The notes below the pieces were generated by a model. That model saw nothing but the letters and a program-made list of their open reading frames with translations. It was not told where the DNA came from and did no database searches. A DNA stretch of 64,000 bases, taken from the NCBI RefSeq assembly GCF_963678635.1, contig NC_087065.1, forward strand, positions 58,740,754 to 58,804,753. Reading direction: 5' to 3'. The first letter of the stretch is position 1; each line of letters opens with the position of its first letter. The stretch comes from Symsagittifera roscoffensis. Taxonomy: Eukaryota > Xenacoelomorpha > Acoela > Convolutidae. Shown here in pieces: positions 43,236-55,879 of this stretch. Position numbers and translations under genes: made by a program.

Positions 43236-43660
43236 TAAGTGGGTTTTAGTTGATGGAATATGATTGGTTAGTTTGGAATATTTTATAGAAATATAATATT
43301 ACATTAATAACTAATTATAAACTCTAGTTTAGATCTGGTTCCACCCATCCGGGGTTTAGATAGTTTTTTGTTTTTTAATTTTTAATGTAGAGGAGGTTGG
43401 GCGATGTTGTTTTCTTTCTGAAGTTGCGAGCATTGACTTCTTTGAGAAGGAAGAAGTGTTGTCACATGTGTTGGACGGATAAAAATCGTCATGTTTTTAT
43501 TCTTTAATGGGTTTCGTTGATCGTGATAGTCTTGGGAGATTGTGTCAAGACTTTTGATCGGTGCAGTGAGATGTTGGTTTCGTTAAACTGCAAGCAAGGT
43601 TAGGTGTTGCATGAAGTTTGATTTTTCGCGTGGAAAGCCGAGTGACGAGGATCTGTACTA
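43236..43660 (-). repeat. E2 3' LTR remnant with divergent U3
   Basis: 43,236-43,345 matches the end of the E1 LTR in reverse (agatctggttcca is the last shared word). 43,346-43,660 has no counterpart in the E1 LTR, although sequence on both sides aligns with E1. This is either a subfamily with another U3 or a replacement. The TATA-like word differs from that of E1. Confidence 0.55.
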
Positions 43661-43924
43661 GTTGTCATTATCGAGATGGCCATTGGTCTGATTCAATGGG
43701 TTTCCTTTGCTGCGATGCTGGGTCCGTACTTTAAGTCCTTTGAGGTTAGTGACTGTCGGCAGCAAATCGGGTGTATTTGCCATTCCGGAGTTGGAGTGTG
43801 ATTGGGTTGTCAACTTCTTTGCTGCTCGTCCTTGGGCTTTACGAAATCTATATGTACTGCATTTTATTATTTACATTTATAAATCTTTGTTAGTTTCGTT
43901 TTTAGTTATGATCTAATATTAAGG

Positions 43925-44980
43925 GTTATCGCAAAAGCGTTTTTATTTTAGCTCGGTTATTTTTAAGAGTCGCTCACCCTTGAGTAACTCTTGTCAAAAC
44001 TAGGAGTGTGGGTCACAAAGCGTGGATGTAGCACGGTGGGTTAGGCCGGCTATAGAGCATGCTCTGGACAACCTCTCTGGTGGGTTAGGCTAGGAGTGGA
44101 GTATAATTTCATGATCTCTTTTTTGTAGGGTTGTTTTTGTGTTCAACCTTTTGTGCCTTTTTTATTACTTGTTTTTTCCTTTTTTGTTTTGTTTGTGTCC
44201 TTTTCTCAAAAACCAAATAGTTTGGTTTGGGTTTGTCTTTCGATTTTTCTGTGTTTTATTCGTTTATGTTTGGACTTGAAAGTAGTCTTCAAAAGAATAA
44301 TTTATTCATGAAGCCATTTTTCTTAGTCACGCTGTTAGGTTGTGGCTTGTGGTGTTTAGTAAGCTGCGTTGGTTAGTTTGGATTATTATATAATTCATTT
44401 CCAACCGAATTAAAGAAAGTTTGAAACGTGTTAAAATGATTTAGATTAATTGTTTTCGCAAAAGCGTTTTAGTTTTAGTTCAGTTATTTTTAAGAGTTAC
44501 TCACACTTGAGTACCTCTTGTCAAAAATAGTGATGGGTTCACAAAGCGTGGATGTAGCACGGTGGGTTAGGCCGGCTATAGAGCATGCTCAGTACGTCCT
44601 CTTCTTGTGGGTTAGGCCAGGATTGGAGTATAGTTTTATGTTCTCTTTGTGTAGGGTCCCTTTTAATGTTCAACATTTTTTGTCTTTTTATGATTCGTTT
44701 TCTTCGTTTTTGTTTTGGTTGTGTCCTTTTCTCAAAAATCAAATTGTTTGTTTTGGGTTTGTCTTGCGACATTTTTTGTTATATTCTTTTGTGTTAAGAC
44801 TTGAAAGTTGTCTTCAAAAGAATAATTTATCCAGTTTTAAGCTGGCTTTAATCTGGTTTGGGTACAGTGGGTTTTCATTTCTTAGTCATGCTATCATGAC
44901 AATGAGGTTTGTGATGTTAGTAAGCTGCGTTGGTTAGTTTGGTTTACTATATAATTCCTTTCCAACCGGGTTAAAGGAAA
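43925..44980 (-). repeat. 526-bp tandem duplication in E2 3' region
   Basis: Two successive copies of the 3' non-coding core (acaaagcgtggatgtagcac at 44,015 and 44,541). E1 has one copy (about 40,300-40,860). Each copy keeps gtgggttaggccggctatag and gagcatgctc. The copies differ from each other, so the duplication is not very recent. Confidence 0.85.
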
Positions 44981-45487
44981 GTTTGAAATGTGAGAAAACT
45001 GGTTAGAGTTGTTATCGGTGAGAGTTAAAATTTAAATTCAGTTTTCAAACAATTCTTCGTGGGCGAGCTGTGTGATTGTGGATAGAATTGTGGGCAAATG
45101 AATGGTTTAAAATTATAAAGAAGCGTCTCTAAAAAGGTTAGTGCTGCTTTTGATTTTATTTGCAACCTTTATGAAATTACCACTATAAAATATCAAGTTT
45201 ATGGCTTTTGGGGAGCTGAAATTATCAATTTATTGCTTGTTAAAAAAATTTACTGCATTGGAAAGTATATATATTTATCATTTTACTACTGTTTGGGGGT
45301 AAATTTTACTGCTTTATTTATTTGCAACTTGTTAATTTGAGTTTATGAGTTTTATTTACCTTTTCTTTGTTTCCAGATGATTGTGCGATGAAGGCTAAAG
45401 AAAAAGTGAAACATTTTTAAAGAATGGTTAATGTTGTTCTAATTTGTTAGTAAAAAATATTTATTTCATACATACCTTAATCATCAG

Positions 45488-47188
45488 CTAAAAATCCATG
45501 GGGAAGACGTCGTGGATGATATCTGATGATGTTATTAGTTTAGCTAATACGCGAATGATGTATTTGGTTTCGAGTGCTTTGATGATTATGTACTCTTCAG
45601 TGCTGGGTGAGAATTCATATGGTGTATTTTGGATGAGGTTATAAAGTTTGTGATTATATTTAATAATGTGAACGTATTCTAGAATTGGGATTTCGACGGG
45701 CTGTAGATATTCGTGTGGGACAATAAGTGGGCGGGATTTATCTACATTGAAGATGTTGGTTAGTGGGCAGAATATATACGTTTGTCTGATGGGATCGTAC
45801 TTATGGATGATGCCTTGCATGTTAGTATCTTTGATGCAATAAGTGAAGTTTAGAAAAAATGGTGGGGTGCATTTGGAGTTATTAAACTGAAATCTGTGAT
45901 GTACATTTCGTGACGGTGTGTGAGTTGTATAAAGTTGTTGCTTAAATCTATAGTAAGGGTATGTGTGTGTTTGTTTAGTTTGTAACAAGATATTGTGTGT
46001 ACAGTGCAAATCACGTTCTTTGGGTGCGAGGAAATGAAAGGTTAGTGAGAAATGGTTAAATTTATTAAAGTATGATTCGTATGCTTGGATGTCGCGAAGT
46101 GCTATTGAGATGATGTGGTCGAATTTTTTATTTAGGTTGTTGAAAATGAACACTTATCTTGATTTAATGAAACATTTCTTAGTGAGTTGAGGCTTAGTGT
46201 TTTTTTCGTCGTCTAAGAAGGTGTCTTCGTTTGCTCGTGTGATAGAATGATCATAGTGGTCGATGGAATATTTAAATTTTGGTGCAATAAATCTGGTGAG
46301 TATTTGGTTGTATCCGATGTTAGTGAAATGTTTTTCGGTGAGGGCTTCGGTTAGATGGTAAAGTTGCTTTTGACAATACTCGTTATCTTCGGGGAAATTA
46401 TATAGTGTAAGTGATAGTGGATCAGTAAAATGATAGAAGGATGTCCATGATAGTGTGGAGTATAGTACATATTCATTTACATAATTAGGTTGTTCATTGT
46501 TAGGGTTTGAATGAAAATAGGTTAATTGTGGGAAGAAGGGTAGTTATATTTGAACAAATTCTTTGATGCTAGTGTGAAGTGGGTGTATTACGAATGATTG
46601 AGCTGGTTGAGGGTTAGTTGGAAATGGGGTGTTAGGAAATTTTCGTTTAAAGGTTCTATGGGCTCGGGTTTCAGTTGAAGGTGTTGGATTTGGGAACATC
46701 GATGATGTTATAGATTGTGAGAGTTGGTGAATGGTTAGTGTATGAGGATGCTGTAATTGTTGTTGATGCGTGATAAAATTATCTAATTCCCTTTCTAATT
46801 CGGTATCTACAGGGCTGTTATTATCTGGCGTGTCACTTGTTAGAGGGGAAGATGTACATATATAGTGATGTGTGGGATGAAGGAGTGGAAGGAGCTTCAA
46901 TTTTGATTTGGGAGTGGAGAGGTCGGAAGGGAGGCTGGGAAAAGGTAGATGGGCTGGGTTCTGAGTCGGCAAGTTCGTCGGTTGTTTCGATGTCTGAAGT
47001 ATGGTACTGGGAACTAGTGTTATATATAGTTGTAGTGGAGTTAGCATCTAAATCCATGCTAGATGAGTTGTTAGAAATTGGTTATTCAGGGGTGGAAAGC
47101 AAAAAGTAGAATGATGGGAACGTTGCTTTAAAGATTGGCTGGGTAAAAAATGGATGGAACGATGGAGCGACTCAATCTGGCAGCTCAT
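45488..47188 (-). pseudogene. E2 ORF4
   Basis: Homolog of E1 ORF4. ATGA overlap with the env stop at 47,185-47,188. The N-terminal part (MDLDANSTTTIYNT from 47,057) is Ser/Thr/Pro-rich, then changes frame. The C-terminal part (46,153-45,488, 221 codons open) includes SYFNKFNHFSLTFHFLAPK, RDLHCTHNILLQTKQTHTY, YCIKDTNMQGIIHKYD and RPLIVPHEYLQPVEIPILE. That this half stays open argues it was a real protein in the ancestor. Function unknown. Confidence 0.6.
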
Positions 47189-50100
47189 CTTGGGCTGAAA
47201 AGATGATTGTTCTGAGAACGAAAACCAAATTGTCTGTGGTTGCTCTATGATTTGTTCGTATGTTTCTTCTATATTTGGTTGCTGGGTTAGTATGTGGGTA
47301 CTTGGACTTTGTGGAAAACTATGTCTTGGATCGGTCGTGGTATTAAAGATAATGGATGGTTACGACTTATAGTTTGTAATTGTGGTGCAGTAGGCGTTGT
47401 ATTAGTGGTGTTTTGTGAATCGTCATATGTACTTGGTGTGATTGATAGTTTTGTATTGTATTCTTTTAATTGGTCGTCTAAAAGTCTAAAAGTAATTTAT
47501 TAGTTGAAGTTGAGAAAATTCCGAGAAATCCTGCATAAAGTATGCCCTATGCTTGCATGTTTGCTTACTTGTGTATGTATTGCGCATGTGTTATAGATTC
47601 CTTTTAGTATTGAAAAGAGAAATCCAAAAAAGTTAAACATTGCGTATAATATACTCAATCTTTCTAAGATATACTAGGGCCATCCTAGAAAGGCACGAAG
47701 TTCGTTTTTCAAATTTACAAAACTAAAATTTTCTATTGGTGATATATCTTGTGGTCTGTATTTTTTGCCATTTAAATAAACATAGTTTTTTATATCTTTA
47801 AAGTATCCGCTGTAATCTTGAGCGTATATGTCTCAAAATCCTGCAGTTTCGTAAGTTTTGCTCTATGGGTTGTCGTTGTAGTGTGTCAATTTTTGTGAGA
47901 AGTTGTTGAAATTGTTGTGTTCGAATGTGGTGTTGAATGTCTGATTTAGAGTATATTCCTACTCATTGTAAATCGATGTTAGGATTTCGAGCAATAGCTC
48001 TTATACTTTCTGGTGAGAATTTTTTAAATGGTTACATGAGTACAGGATATGATGTGAGAAGGTAAAATTTATCTTCATCAGGATTTAATTGTTCAACATT
48101 GTGGCTGTTTTCTGATCCACATGAGATCGCTGTAACCCAAAAATAAGTTCTTGTTTTTATAGAATATGGGAATTCTTTCGTAATTTTTTTTATCTTCAAA
48201 AACGTATAATGGTGACACTTTTTTGATACAAGTGTAATACCATAGTATGTTTCCTTCATAATCAAAAAATTTGATATAAATCTTGATAATAAATGTCCTG
48301 CATAAAGTATTTTTAATACTGCAAGTGCAAGTGATTGTAAGATTTGTGTTCTTTCAAGTTCGCATAAATGATGGAGTGGTTCGAGTTCTGATAGAGTTAT
48401 TTCTTGAAAAATTCTACTTATTGTGTAGTCTAGTTTTATGTCTAGGTGAATGTCATAGTGGTTTGCGCCAAAATATGTGTTGTTCATGAGTGATAGTTCT
48501 TGTAGACGTGTACTGTCTTTATCTTGTGGTTTAATTTTTCCACCAGTTCTTCCTGTGTTATTAGAAGATGTACTGGGATGTATGATTTTTTGTCATTAAT
48601 TGAAGGGTGATGTGTTGAATGTTGAACCGTTATTAACTTTCCTGTATTCGTGTGGAAACCTTGTTCGTATTCGACAAGAGTTTCTGAGTATTGTGTTTAT
48701 AAAGTGGTTAGCTAAATTCTCAACCGAGTTCTGTTTCTGGGTAAATTTGGAAACATATTAGCTTGTTTTCTATGTTATGAATATTTCTAAATTGATAATC
48801 GTGTTGTCTGATTTTGTTGGGATTTTTTTTTTCATAGGGGATGGATTCAAAAAAAATTTTCTGATGGAATTTTATCATTCTAGCGTGTATTTTGGCTACT
48901 TGAAATGTGGTACATGTGTCGTCGAGGAACCAAATAATCTTTGCTTGTGTTCGTGTAGTGGGATAGCAAAATCTTTGGTCATTTTTACAAGGGAATTGGA
49001 TTACTTGATTAATTATTGTGTCATCAATTAAATCTCGTGTTAATTGTACTTTTTCAATTTGTATTTTCCAATCAAAAAACATTATTTCTTGGTAATCTTT
49101 TTTTTGTGTCTTCTTAACAATTTGAGGGGTTGTTTATTCCGATGTGTGGTATCCAATTTTTATCACGGAGATTATAATTTAATCTTCCATGTGTGCCGTG
49201 GAATGGGTATTTGTTATCTAGTTTTATATGTCAGATCGGGGAAAAATTGAAAGTTTACAAATTTTCTGTTTGTGCGGTTATTTGATGTTAATTTCAATCG
49301 ACTAAGTTCGTTTTTTTAATCTTCATTCGTGATCTAATCTATGTATACTTTCATTTGAGACTTGAGAACAGTGTACTTTTTTCTCGGAAAATGTTGCTGT
49401 GAACTTGTATCCAATTAATGTTGTAGCTCGGGCTTTTCAGTAAAACGTAGCTATTATGTTTGTTGTTTCTAATGCTAGTGGTTCGGATTGGCATTGAGTT
49501 ACTTGATTTATTGCATCTTTGTTTAGTTTTTTTTGTTCATTTTCTTCACAGTCGTAGTGTCTGACTAGTAAATCTTGGGGTCTTTTTCGGGGGGAAGGAG
49601 TGTTTTGAGTCTGTGATTCTGAAAAAATAACAGGAAAATGGGTTTCAAAAAATAGTACATTCAAAAAATACATGTGTAAGATAGTCCTGATATGGGTAGT
49701 AGAATGTTATATATCCAAGTGTCTTTTTTGTGTATCTATCGTATTTATAAATGATTCCTGTGGTGATAAATGGTGGGAGGGGTAAAGATTGAGCTGTTAT
49801 ATTTGGAGGGGCTAGCGGTAAAGGATGATGAAATAAAATATTTAGTTTAGCTGTGATTTCAAATTTGAGTGTAAAATTATATTGTGTGAGTTTTTGTATG
49901 TTATGTTTTTGTATATCTTTGAGAATGTCGTGTCGATTTTGTAATCTGTTTAGTGCCCCATTGTTTAGTCTATTACTATCGTGGTGTTGTCCAAATCAAG
50001 GTAGGGATGCTACGAATGTATTCCAATCTTATCGTAGGGTATGTTATTGATTGAATGTGTTCGACATCTATGGTCGAGATTTTTAGGGAAATTTGTGGGA

Positions 50101-50920
50101 AAAGGTGTTGCTGAGGTTTGACTTATTGAAGGGGTTGAAGAAAATTAAAGTATTTCAGGGAGTGAAAAGGATGTGTCAGACGACACGTCTATAGGATCAT
50201 TCACTAACTTGGGTTCACCTTGAGTGGAAGCTTGTGTCATCCAATATGGGAGATGTTGTGGGTGTGGGTGGGAGATTAAAAGGGTTTTCACGATTTGGTT
50301 AGGATGTAGGGTTGAACTTAAGTAATCCGATGGGATGTTTGAGGTATTTTGTTGTGAGGTAGATTGGGGGTACTTTGGATTGTACTACTTGAGAGGTGTA
50401 TAGGATTCGCGATTGGTGACGAGGGTATATTGAATTGAACTCTGGAGATTTGAAAATTTCTGTTTTGTCTCGGGTGTATATCTTCTCTATTTATTGCTGG
50501 TGTATTTTGGTTTTGGCTTGGATGTCTTGTTCTCTTAAGGTATAGTTCGAGAGGGGGGTGTATACTAGATATCGGTTCGTACTGTGGTTCGCTTAGAGGT
50601 GCTTGGTGAATTACTGGTTCTAGTGGTTCTGACAATCGTGCGTGTTTTTCTTCAAATTTATATGTGTTGTCTTGAAAAGAAATGCGTGTTGATGATTGAG
50701 GGAGGTTTCTTTGATTCTTTGTTGGTGTTGTTGGAGGTTCTTGGGATGTTGTAGTTGGTGGGGACTGTTGTGGGGGTTGTTGATTAGCAATTTTAAAGGG
50801 TTTGATGAGAAAATTTTATTGGTTCTAGTATTCTTCAAGGAAAATGAATAAAAGGATTGTTGCTAATGCGAAAGTTTGTATTGCCTTTTTATAGATTTGC
50901 ATACTTTCATTATGAGGGAT
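47185..50920 (-). pseudogene. env: E2 env-like ORF, full region
   Basis: About 1,200 codons with many stops. In order on the minus strand: an apolar leader (FALATILLFIFLEE, about 50,870); a Pro/Gln/Ser-rich stretch (50,838-50,318); a helical-looking stretch (GALNRLQNRHDILKDIQKHN, about 49,950); then DLTRDLIDD, CKNDQRFCYPTTRTQ (about 48,975), the MNNTYFG block (48,487), FWVTAISCGSENSHNV and the hydrophobic region WPYYILERL near 47,660; and the tail ending SPR. Position after integrase and a hydrophobic C-terminal third suggest an envelope glycoprotein. E1 and E3 lack the N-terminal half. Confidence 0.55.
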
Positions 50921-52030
50921 ATCAGGAATGTGAGATACATTACAAAAAGAAGAAAAATGCCTTTTTTGTACAGTTGTCGTATCATTTAGATGAGTATTGA
51001 AATATCGTACATGAGAAGGAGATCAAGGATTTTTGCGAAGCTGAGGTAGGCTTTAGCTAGGGAATGAAAAATGATGAAAAAACTGCAAAAACTACTAGGA
51101 GAAGGAGAATATTTCAAGGATATCAGAGATAAAAATTAAAGAAAATTTGAAAAAAAATGAAAGTATTGAAAAAACGTTCGAGAATTTGTTGAAGGTTGTT
51201 GACTGTTTGAGAAAGACGCATTGAAGAAATGATTCGTTTTGTCAAATTATTTTTTATTTTTTGAGGCTAAAGCCGAGTGTGATCGGATTGTTTATTGATT
51301 TTTGACAAATGGGTTTAAGCACGTTTTGGTGAGGGGAGTTTTGAGGGCTAAGAAGGAGCTTCCTAGTTTTGTTTTTATCTATGGGACGATCGGGGATATT
51401 CAGGAAATATTCGTACTTTAGGCTAAATGATCATGTCTTACTCCATCTTTAGGCTTATTTAGTATTTTTTCTAGAGGGAGTTTTGAGGTCTAAGTTGAGA
51501 CAGTTTTGTTGATCTTTGTTCTACTTGATGGGGGCGGGTTGTGATATTTTAGATATTGTTTATTTCAGTTGTCAAGTATGAGAGGGTTATGGGCTTTCTT
51601 TTTGACCTCGGGGTCTTTAAATTATAATAGAGATACGCCTGAATGTTGTTATTTGTCGGCTAAAGAAGTCATGTCAAAAATGAGGTGATTTTTTGGAAAG
51701 TAACTGATTGATTGAAATTGATTTAGTTTATTGAAGAGTTTTCAGCATGAATTTCGAGAAATTGAAGAAAAGGTTTTTTACGAAGTTAAAATGAGAACTA
51801 ATTTTGTAGTAGTTTTGAAATTCAACTTCCTTTATTTTTTTTAGATTGTGGAATGAAGGTTTTGTAATCTTTTCGTGGCTGATTTTGAAGTCATGAAGAT
51901 TGTCTATTTTGCGATTTTTCTTTTTGATCTTGCGGTGAAACTCTCTCTTCTAATTTTCGATTTTTTCTTTGTTTTTGAGATATTTTGTCATTATCTAGGT
52001 CTTGAGATAATGGTTGGGTAGTTTTTTTTA
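50921..52030 (-). other. E2 spacer between integrase and env
   Basis: About 1.1 kb in which I see no convincing reading frame on either strand. It may hold the splice acceptor for env or decayed pol C-terminus. E3 lacks it altogether. Confidence 0.4.
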
Positions 52031-53230
52031 TTTTTTTGTTTTAAAGGTTTTTGAATATAGTTCGTATCAGTTGTTTGATTATGATTATTTTTTGAATTAT
52101 TGTGAACAACTTTAAATCCTGTAAAGAAGTATAAATGTTTGAGCTCGCGAAGAGCGTGTTCTTTTGGGTAGTAGGGTAAGAGATTGTTTCTAAGTTTAAC
52201 AATTTCTTTTTTGTTGGAGTCAATAAGTTTGTATGTGACATCATTGAGTTTATTTTTAATCTGATATGGTCCTTTTCTGACTGTTTATAGTTTTTTATAA
52301 ATTCCTTCTTGTGTTGTAAAATTTGGGGTTGAAATAAATTTTACAATTTTTAAATTGGTAGCTGATTTGAATCGAGAATTTATCTGGGAGTTAATATTTT
52401 GTCTTGAAATAATTTTTTAGCTATATCTCTGTATAAAATTTATTCGGTATATGTACCAGAGGGTAGTTTTAATTTTTGTGGATGATGAAATTGATCTTCA
52501 TCGTGTGTATGTAATGGTAGGTTATAACATACTGATTCTTTTGTAAATTGGCAATAACCTTGTGTGTTTTTTGAAGAATTTGCTGTAAAAATTATTTGTT
52601 GTCGTGGTTTTTGGTTAAAAACCATTTCATAAGGTGATAGCCCTAATGTTGTTGTTATTTGTGAATTATAAGATAAGGGGAATAATTTTACATCTGTTGA
52701 CCATTCGGTATATTGTGTATCATTTCCGTCGATGATACATCTGAGGTATTTTGGAAGGATTAGTTCATACTTTCGACTAATTTGTTAGTTGTAGGGGCAT
52801 GAGATGTTCGTGATTTATGTTAAATGTTGTTTAAGTGGCATAATTTGGTTTTTTCATTATTTATGAATTCGGTGCCATTAACTGTTTCTAGGATTTCGGG
52901 CAATCCGAATTTTGCGATCCAGTGTTCATAAAGTGTTGTATATGCATACTAAGCATTACAATGAGGTACTGGGTTAAGTGCTACGTGGTGTGTAAATGCG
53001 TCACCAATGACCATTATATATGAGTTTCGTTCTGAGGAGGGTGATATTGATCCTTTCGTATCAAATGAGATTCTGTGATTAAAATAAAGATTTTGTTCTT
53101 TAAAATCTTGTTTTTCTGCAATTTTTTTTTTGATTTGGATATGGTTTGATTAATTGGCATGTTATGCAGTCGTTGCATAATACTTTTATCTAAATTGGTG
53201 CGTTAGGGAATTAAAAATTTTGAAAGAAAA
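52031..53230 (-). pseudogene. pol: E2 integrase with GPY module
   Basis: The core is scattered over frames. LSPYEMVFNQKPR (about 52,620-52,655) and the segment 52,625-52,440 (NSSKNTQGYCQF, HTHDEDQFHHPQ) follow the catalytic domain. The C-terminal GPY/F module GPYQIKN is at about 52,255-52,272, characteristic of Gypsy-class integrases. The segment 52,244-52,041 is the C-terminal tail in another frame. Multiple stops make it inactive. Confidence 0.65.
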
Positions 53231-53289
53231 TGGAGTATGTTTTTTCTGATACTGAATGACCGTTACTGTGTAATGAATGTGACGTATGA

Positions 53290-53425
53290 AAAGCTTTGGA
53301 ATCGATTGTTCGATATTCTAAAGTATCTGTATTTTCATTTATAGATATGCTAATACTTTGGAATCGATTGTTCGATATTCTAAAATATCTGTGTTTTTAT
53401 TTATAGATGTGCTAATAAATTTTTG
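53290..53425 (-). repeat. 63-bp tandem duplication in E2 pol
   Basis: tttggaatcgattgttcgat, followed by attctaaa(g/a)tatctgt and a tttatagat(a/g)tgctaata tail, occurs twice in a row (about 53,294 and 53,357). It lies in the tether between RNase H and integrase. Minor local duplication. Confidence 0.8.
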
Positions 53426-53779
53426 GAAATATCTAAGAAGTGTTTTATTTCCTAGAATTATGATATCGGCTTTGATTGGTTTTGTCCTATATTTGTGCCA
53501 AGATTTAAATTGTCTAATTACTGGGTCAAGTTTTTGATATTTTTGTAATATTTCAAGTGTTAGTTTTTCTGTGTTTGGTAGAAAAATGTTTTCAATCTAC
53601 ATTTTTGATAAATGTTTTGTATCTAGAGCGTCATGGAGGTTAAAGACTTGGTTTAATTTGTACTTTGAATCCTTATTTGGAGGGCCTGATAATTTTATAT
53701 TATCAGTTGGATTTTTTTTCTATTAATGGAAATGGGTCTGTTTTGTACGGTTTTTTTTTTCTGAGTGGTTTTTGTTATT

Positions 53780-54430
53780 TATTGTTTTTTATCCATGATT
53801 AATATGGTATCGGTTCAAATTTGGATGTTCCTAATAGGTCTACTTCGTAGTGATTGTTTTGGCAATCTAATTACAGTGGGAAGTATTGTAAGTTATTTAT
53901 TTGTGATTGATCAATGTCAGTTTTTACTGCATATTTGCATTATAGCCGTGGTGAAATTTCGTCTTTTGCCAGAAAAAAAAACTTAATAATTTGTGGTATT
54001 TCTACTGTTGTTTTTCTTGTTATTAATTCAGGTGGTGTATTTCTACTAAGAGTATCGGGTAGGGCAATTCTTTTTCCTGCTGTCCAAACTATATGTAAGT
54101 TGAAATCTATAAACTATATGGTTTGGGTTTGATTTTTGTGTAAATTGAAAAATTATAGGTTTATGATCTGTAAATAGAACTGTTGGATGTTTTGCACCAA
54201 GTTTTAAAAATTCATATTCTGTGAGGGTATATTTTATGGCTGTGCATTCTCTCATAAGTGTAGAGAGTCTAAGTTCAGCTTGTGTAAACAATCTTGAGTT
54301 TGCTGAAATGAGATTCATTTTATTTGTTCCGTTGTGAAATTGTAAAAATGCTGCGCCGATGCCAAAGTTAGAGTAGTCTCACATAGCATAAAATGGTTGG
54401 TCTAGATCTGGGATTGTGTTTGAAATTTGT
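53780..54430 (-). pseudogene. pol: E2 RNase H
   Basis: 54,318-54,046 encodes SANSRLFTQAELRLSTLMRE, CTAIKYTLTEYEF and LFTDHKPIIFQFT in frame. As in E1, a 23-bp segment is missing after YRFQL, so the frame ends in SLDSRKKNC. The shared lesion shows E1 and E2 descend from one defective template. The tether continues to about 53,780 (QNNHYEVDLL region near 53,850). Confidence 0.75.
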
Positions 54431-54559
54431 TCAGTGATACGTGTTACTTATTTCTTCAAATCGTTTTTGATGTTGTATTGTCCATTCAAAATTATTTTGT
54501 TGCCTAAGAATGTTTTGAATGGTCTTAAAGATAACTGAATTTTATTTACGTATTTACTT

Positions 54560-55430
54560 CAGAAGTTTAACATTCCAAAGAATTCTTTTAATTTCTTTTT
54601 ATTTGATCGAGGCTGGAGTTTTTAAATTGCGTCTATGCCGGATTTTAGTGGAGCTAAAGTGTTTCTTGTATAATATGTAGGAATTTTACACGGGTTAGAA
54701 AAAAATGTAAATTATCCGTAGCTGCTTTCATCTTTTCTTTTAGTAATGTCTGGTGATATTTTTCTAAGACAATGAACATTTTGTTTTTTGTTTGTGATAG
54801 CATAAAAACATCGTCTAAATATGTTATTGCATTTTGTTGAGTATGAGTGGTCGAAAAAATTTACCCATGAATGCTGAGAAGGCTGCTGGTCCTCAGGAGA
54901 TTCCATAGAAAAGTCTAATAAATTCTATTGTTGATTTCTATTAACGAATTGTGTTAATCGACGTGGTTGTCCATCTAGTGGCATTTGATTATATGCGCTG
55001 TTCATATCTGCTGTTGTGAAATTTTTTTTACCATTTAGTTTTGTGAGAATTACTTGAATTGATTCTATAGGCCAATTGCATTTAGATTCATCAATGAGTG
55101 AATTGAGATATCTTGCATCTAGAACTTTTTGCAATGATTCTTCTTTCGCTAAAATTATAACGGGGTTTATAAATGTGTTTCATTTTGGCTGTTCTTTTTT
55201 ATTTACTGGGGAAAAAATTTCATATTGTTCTAATATGTCCAGTAATTTGTTAATTTTAACTTGTAAGAGGATTGGAACTTTTACTTGCTCGTTGTTTTTT
55301 GAAAACTGTCAGGTTTTAAAGGTAGATTTAACGGTGAATTTTTTTTCCAACATCAAAGTTAGATGTGGCGTCAATTTTTGGGTATTTCAAAAGTAATTCT
55401 GCTAGTTGTTCAAACTCTTTTCGTGTGATT
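54560..55430 (-). pseudogene. pol: E2 reverse transcriptase
   Basis: 55,134-54,925 reads KVLDARYLNSLIDESK, NFTTADMNSAYNQMPLDG in frame. The Y-L-D-D box is at 54,821-54,810 after a frame change. KAATDN follows. Upstream, KEFEQLAELL (about 55,400) links to the protease part. Gypsy/Ty3-class RT, inactivated by frameshifts and stops. Confidence 0.8.
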
Positions 55431-55879
55431 TGAGTGTTGAAAATTGAACAATGCAAGAAATTTTTGCTGTTCTGTTGTGTATTTTGATATTTGAAATGTT
55501 AGTTTAAAATAAGGTGTTTTTGTGAAATAATTTGTGGTGCGTTTTTCATTGCTTATTATTATTTTTATTGATAATTCTTCATTAAAAATTGTTGGTTGGC
55601 ATATATCTAAAAGTTGTAAAATTTTATTTACTCTATATGCTCCTTCTATTATAGGAGAGGTTGTTGCATTAGTTTCACAATAACCTAAAAGTCTTAGAGC
55701 TAAGGTTATTTTTTATGGTGAGTTGTTATATACATGTAAGGAAATTATATCTGAGTTTGAATTTTTTATGTATTTGATAGATGAGATTGTTACTCGGAAA
55801 AAATTATGAATATGTCTGAATTCAAGGTCAGATATATATAGTCGTTGTTTATTTTGTTCTTTACTTTATTGATGAACTT

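Noticed and set aside
44518-44937. 139-codon plus-strand frame in the E2 3' region
   Set aside because: It lies antisense to E2 in conserved non-coding repeats, with no homolog in the single-copy E1 region.
46837-47109. Gly/Glu/Trp-rich plus-strand frame
   Set aside because: Antisense shadow of the Ser/Thr/Pro-rich ORF4.
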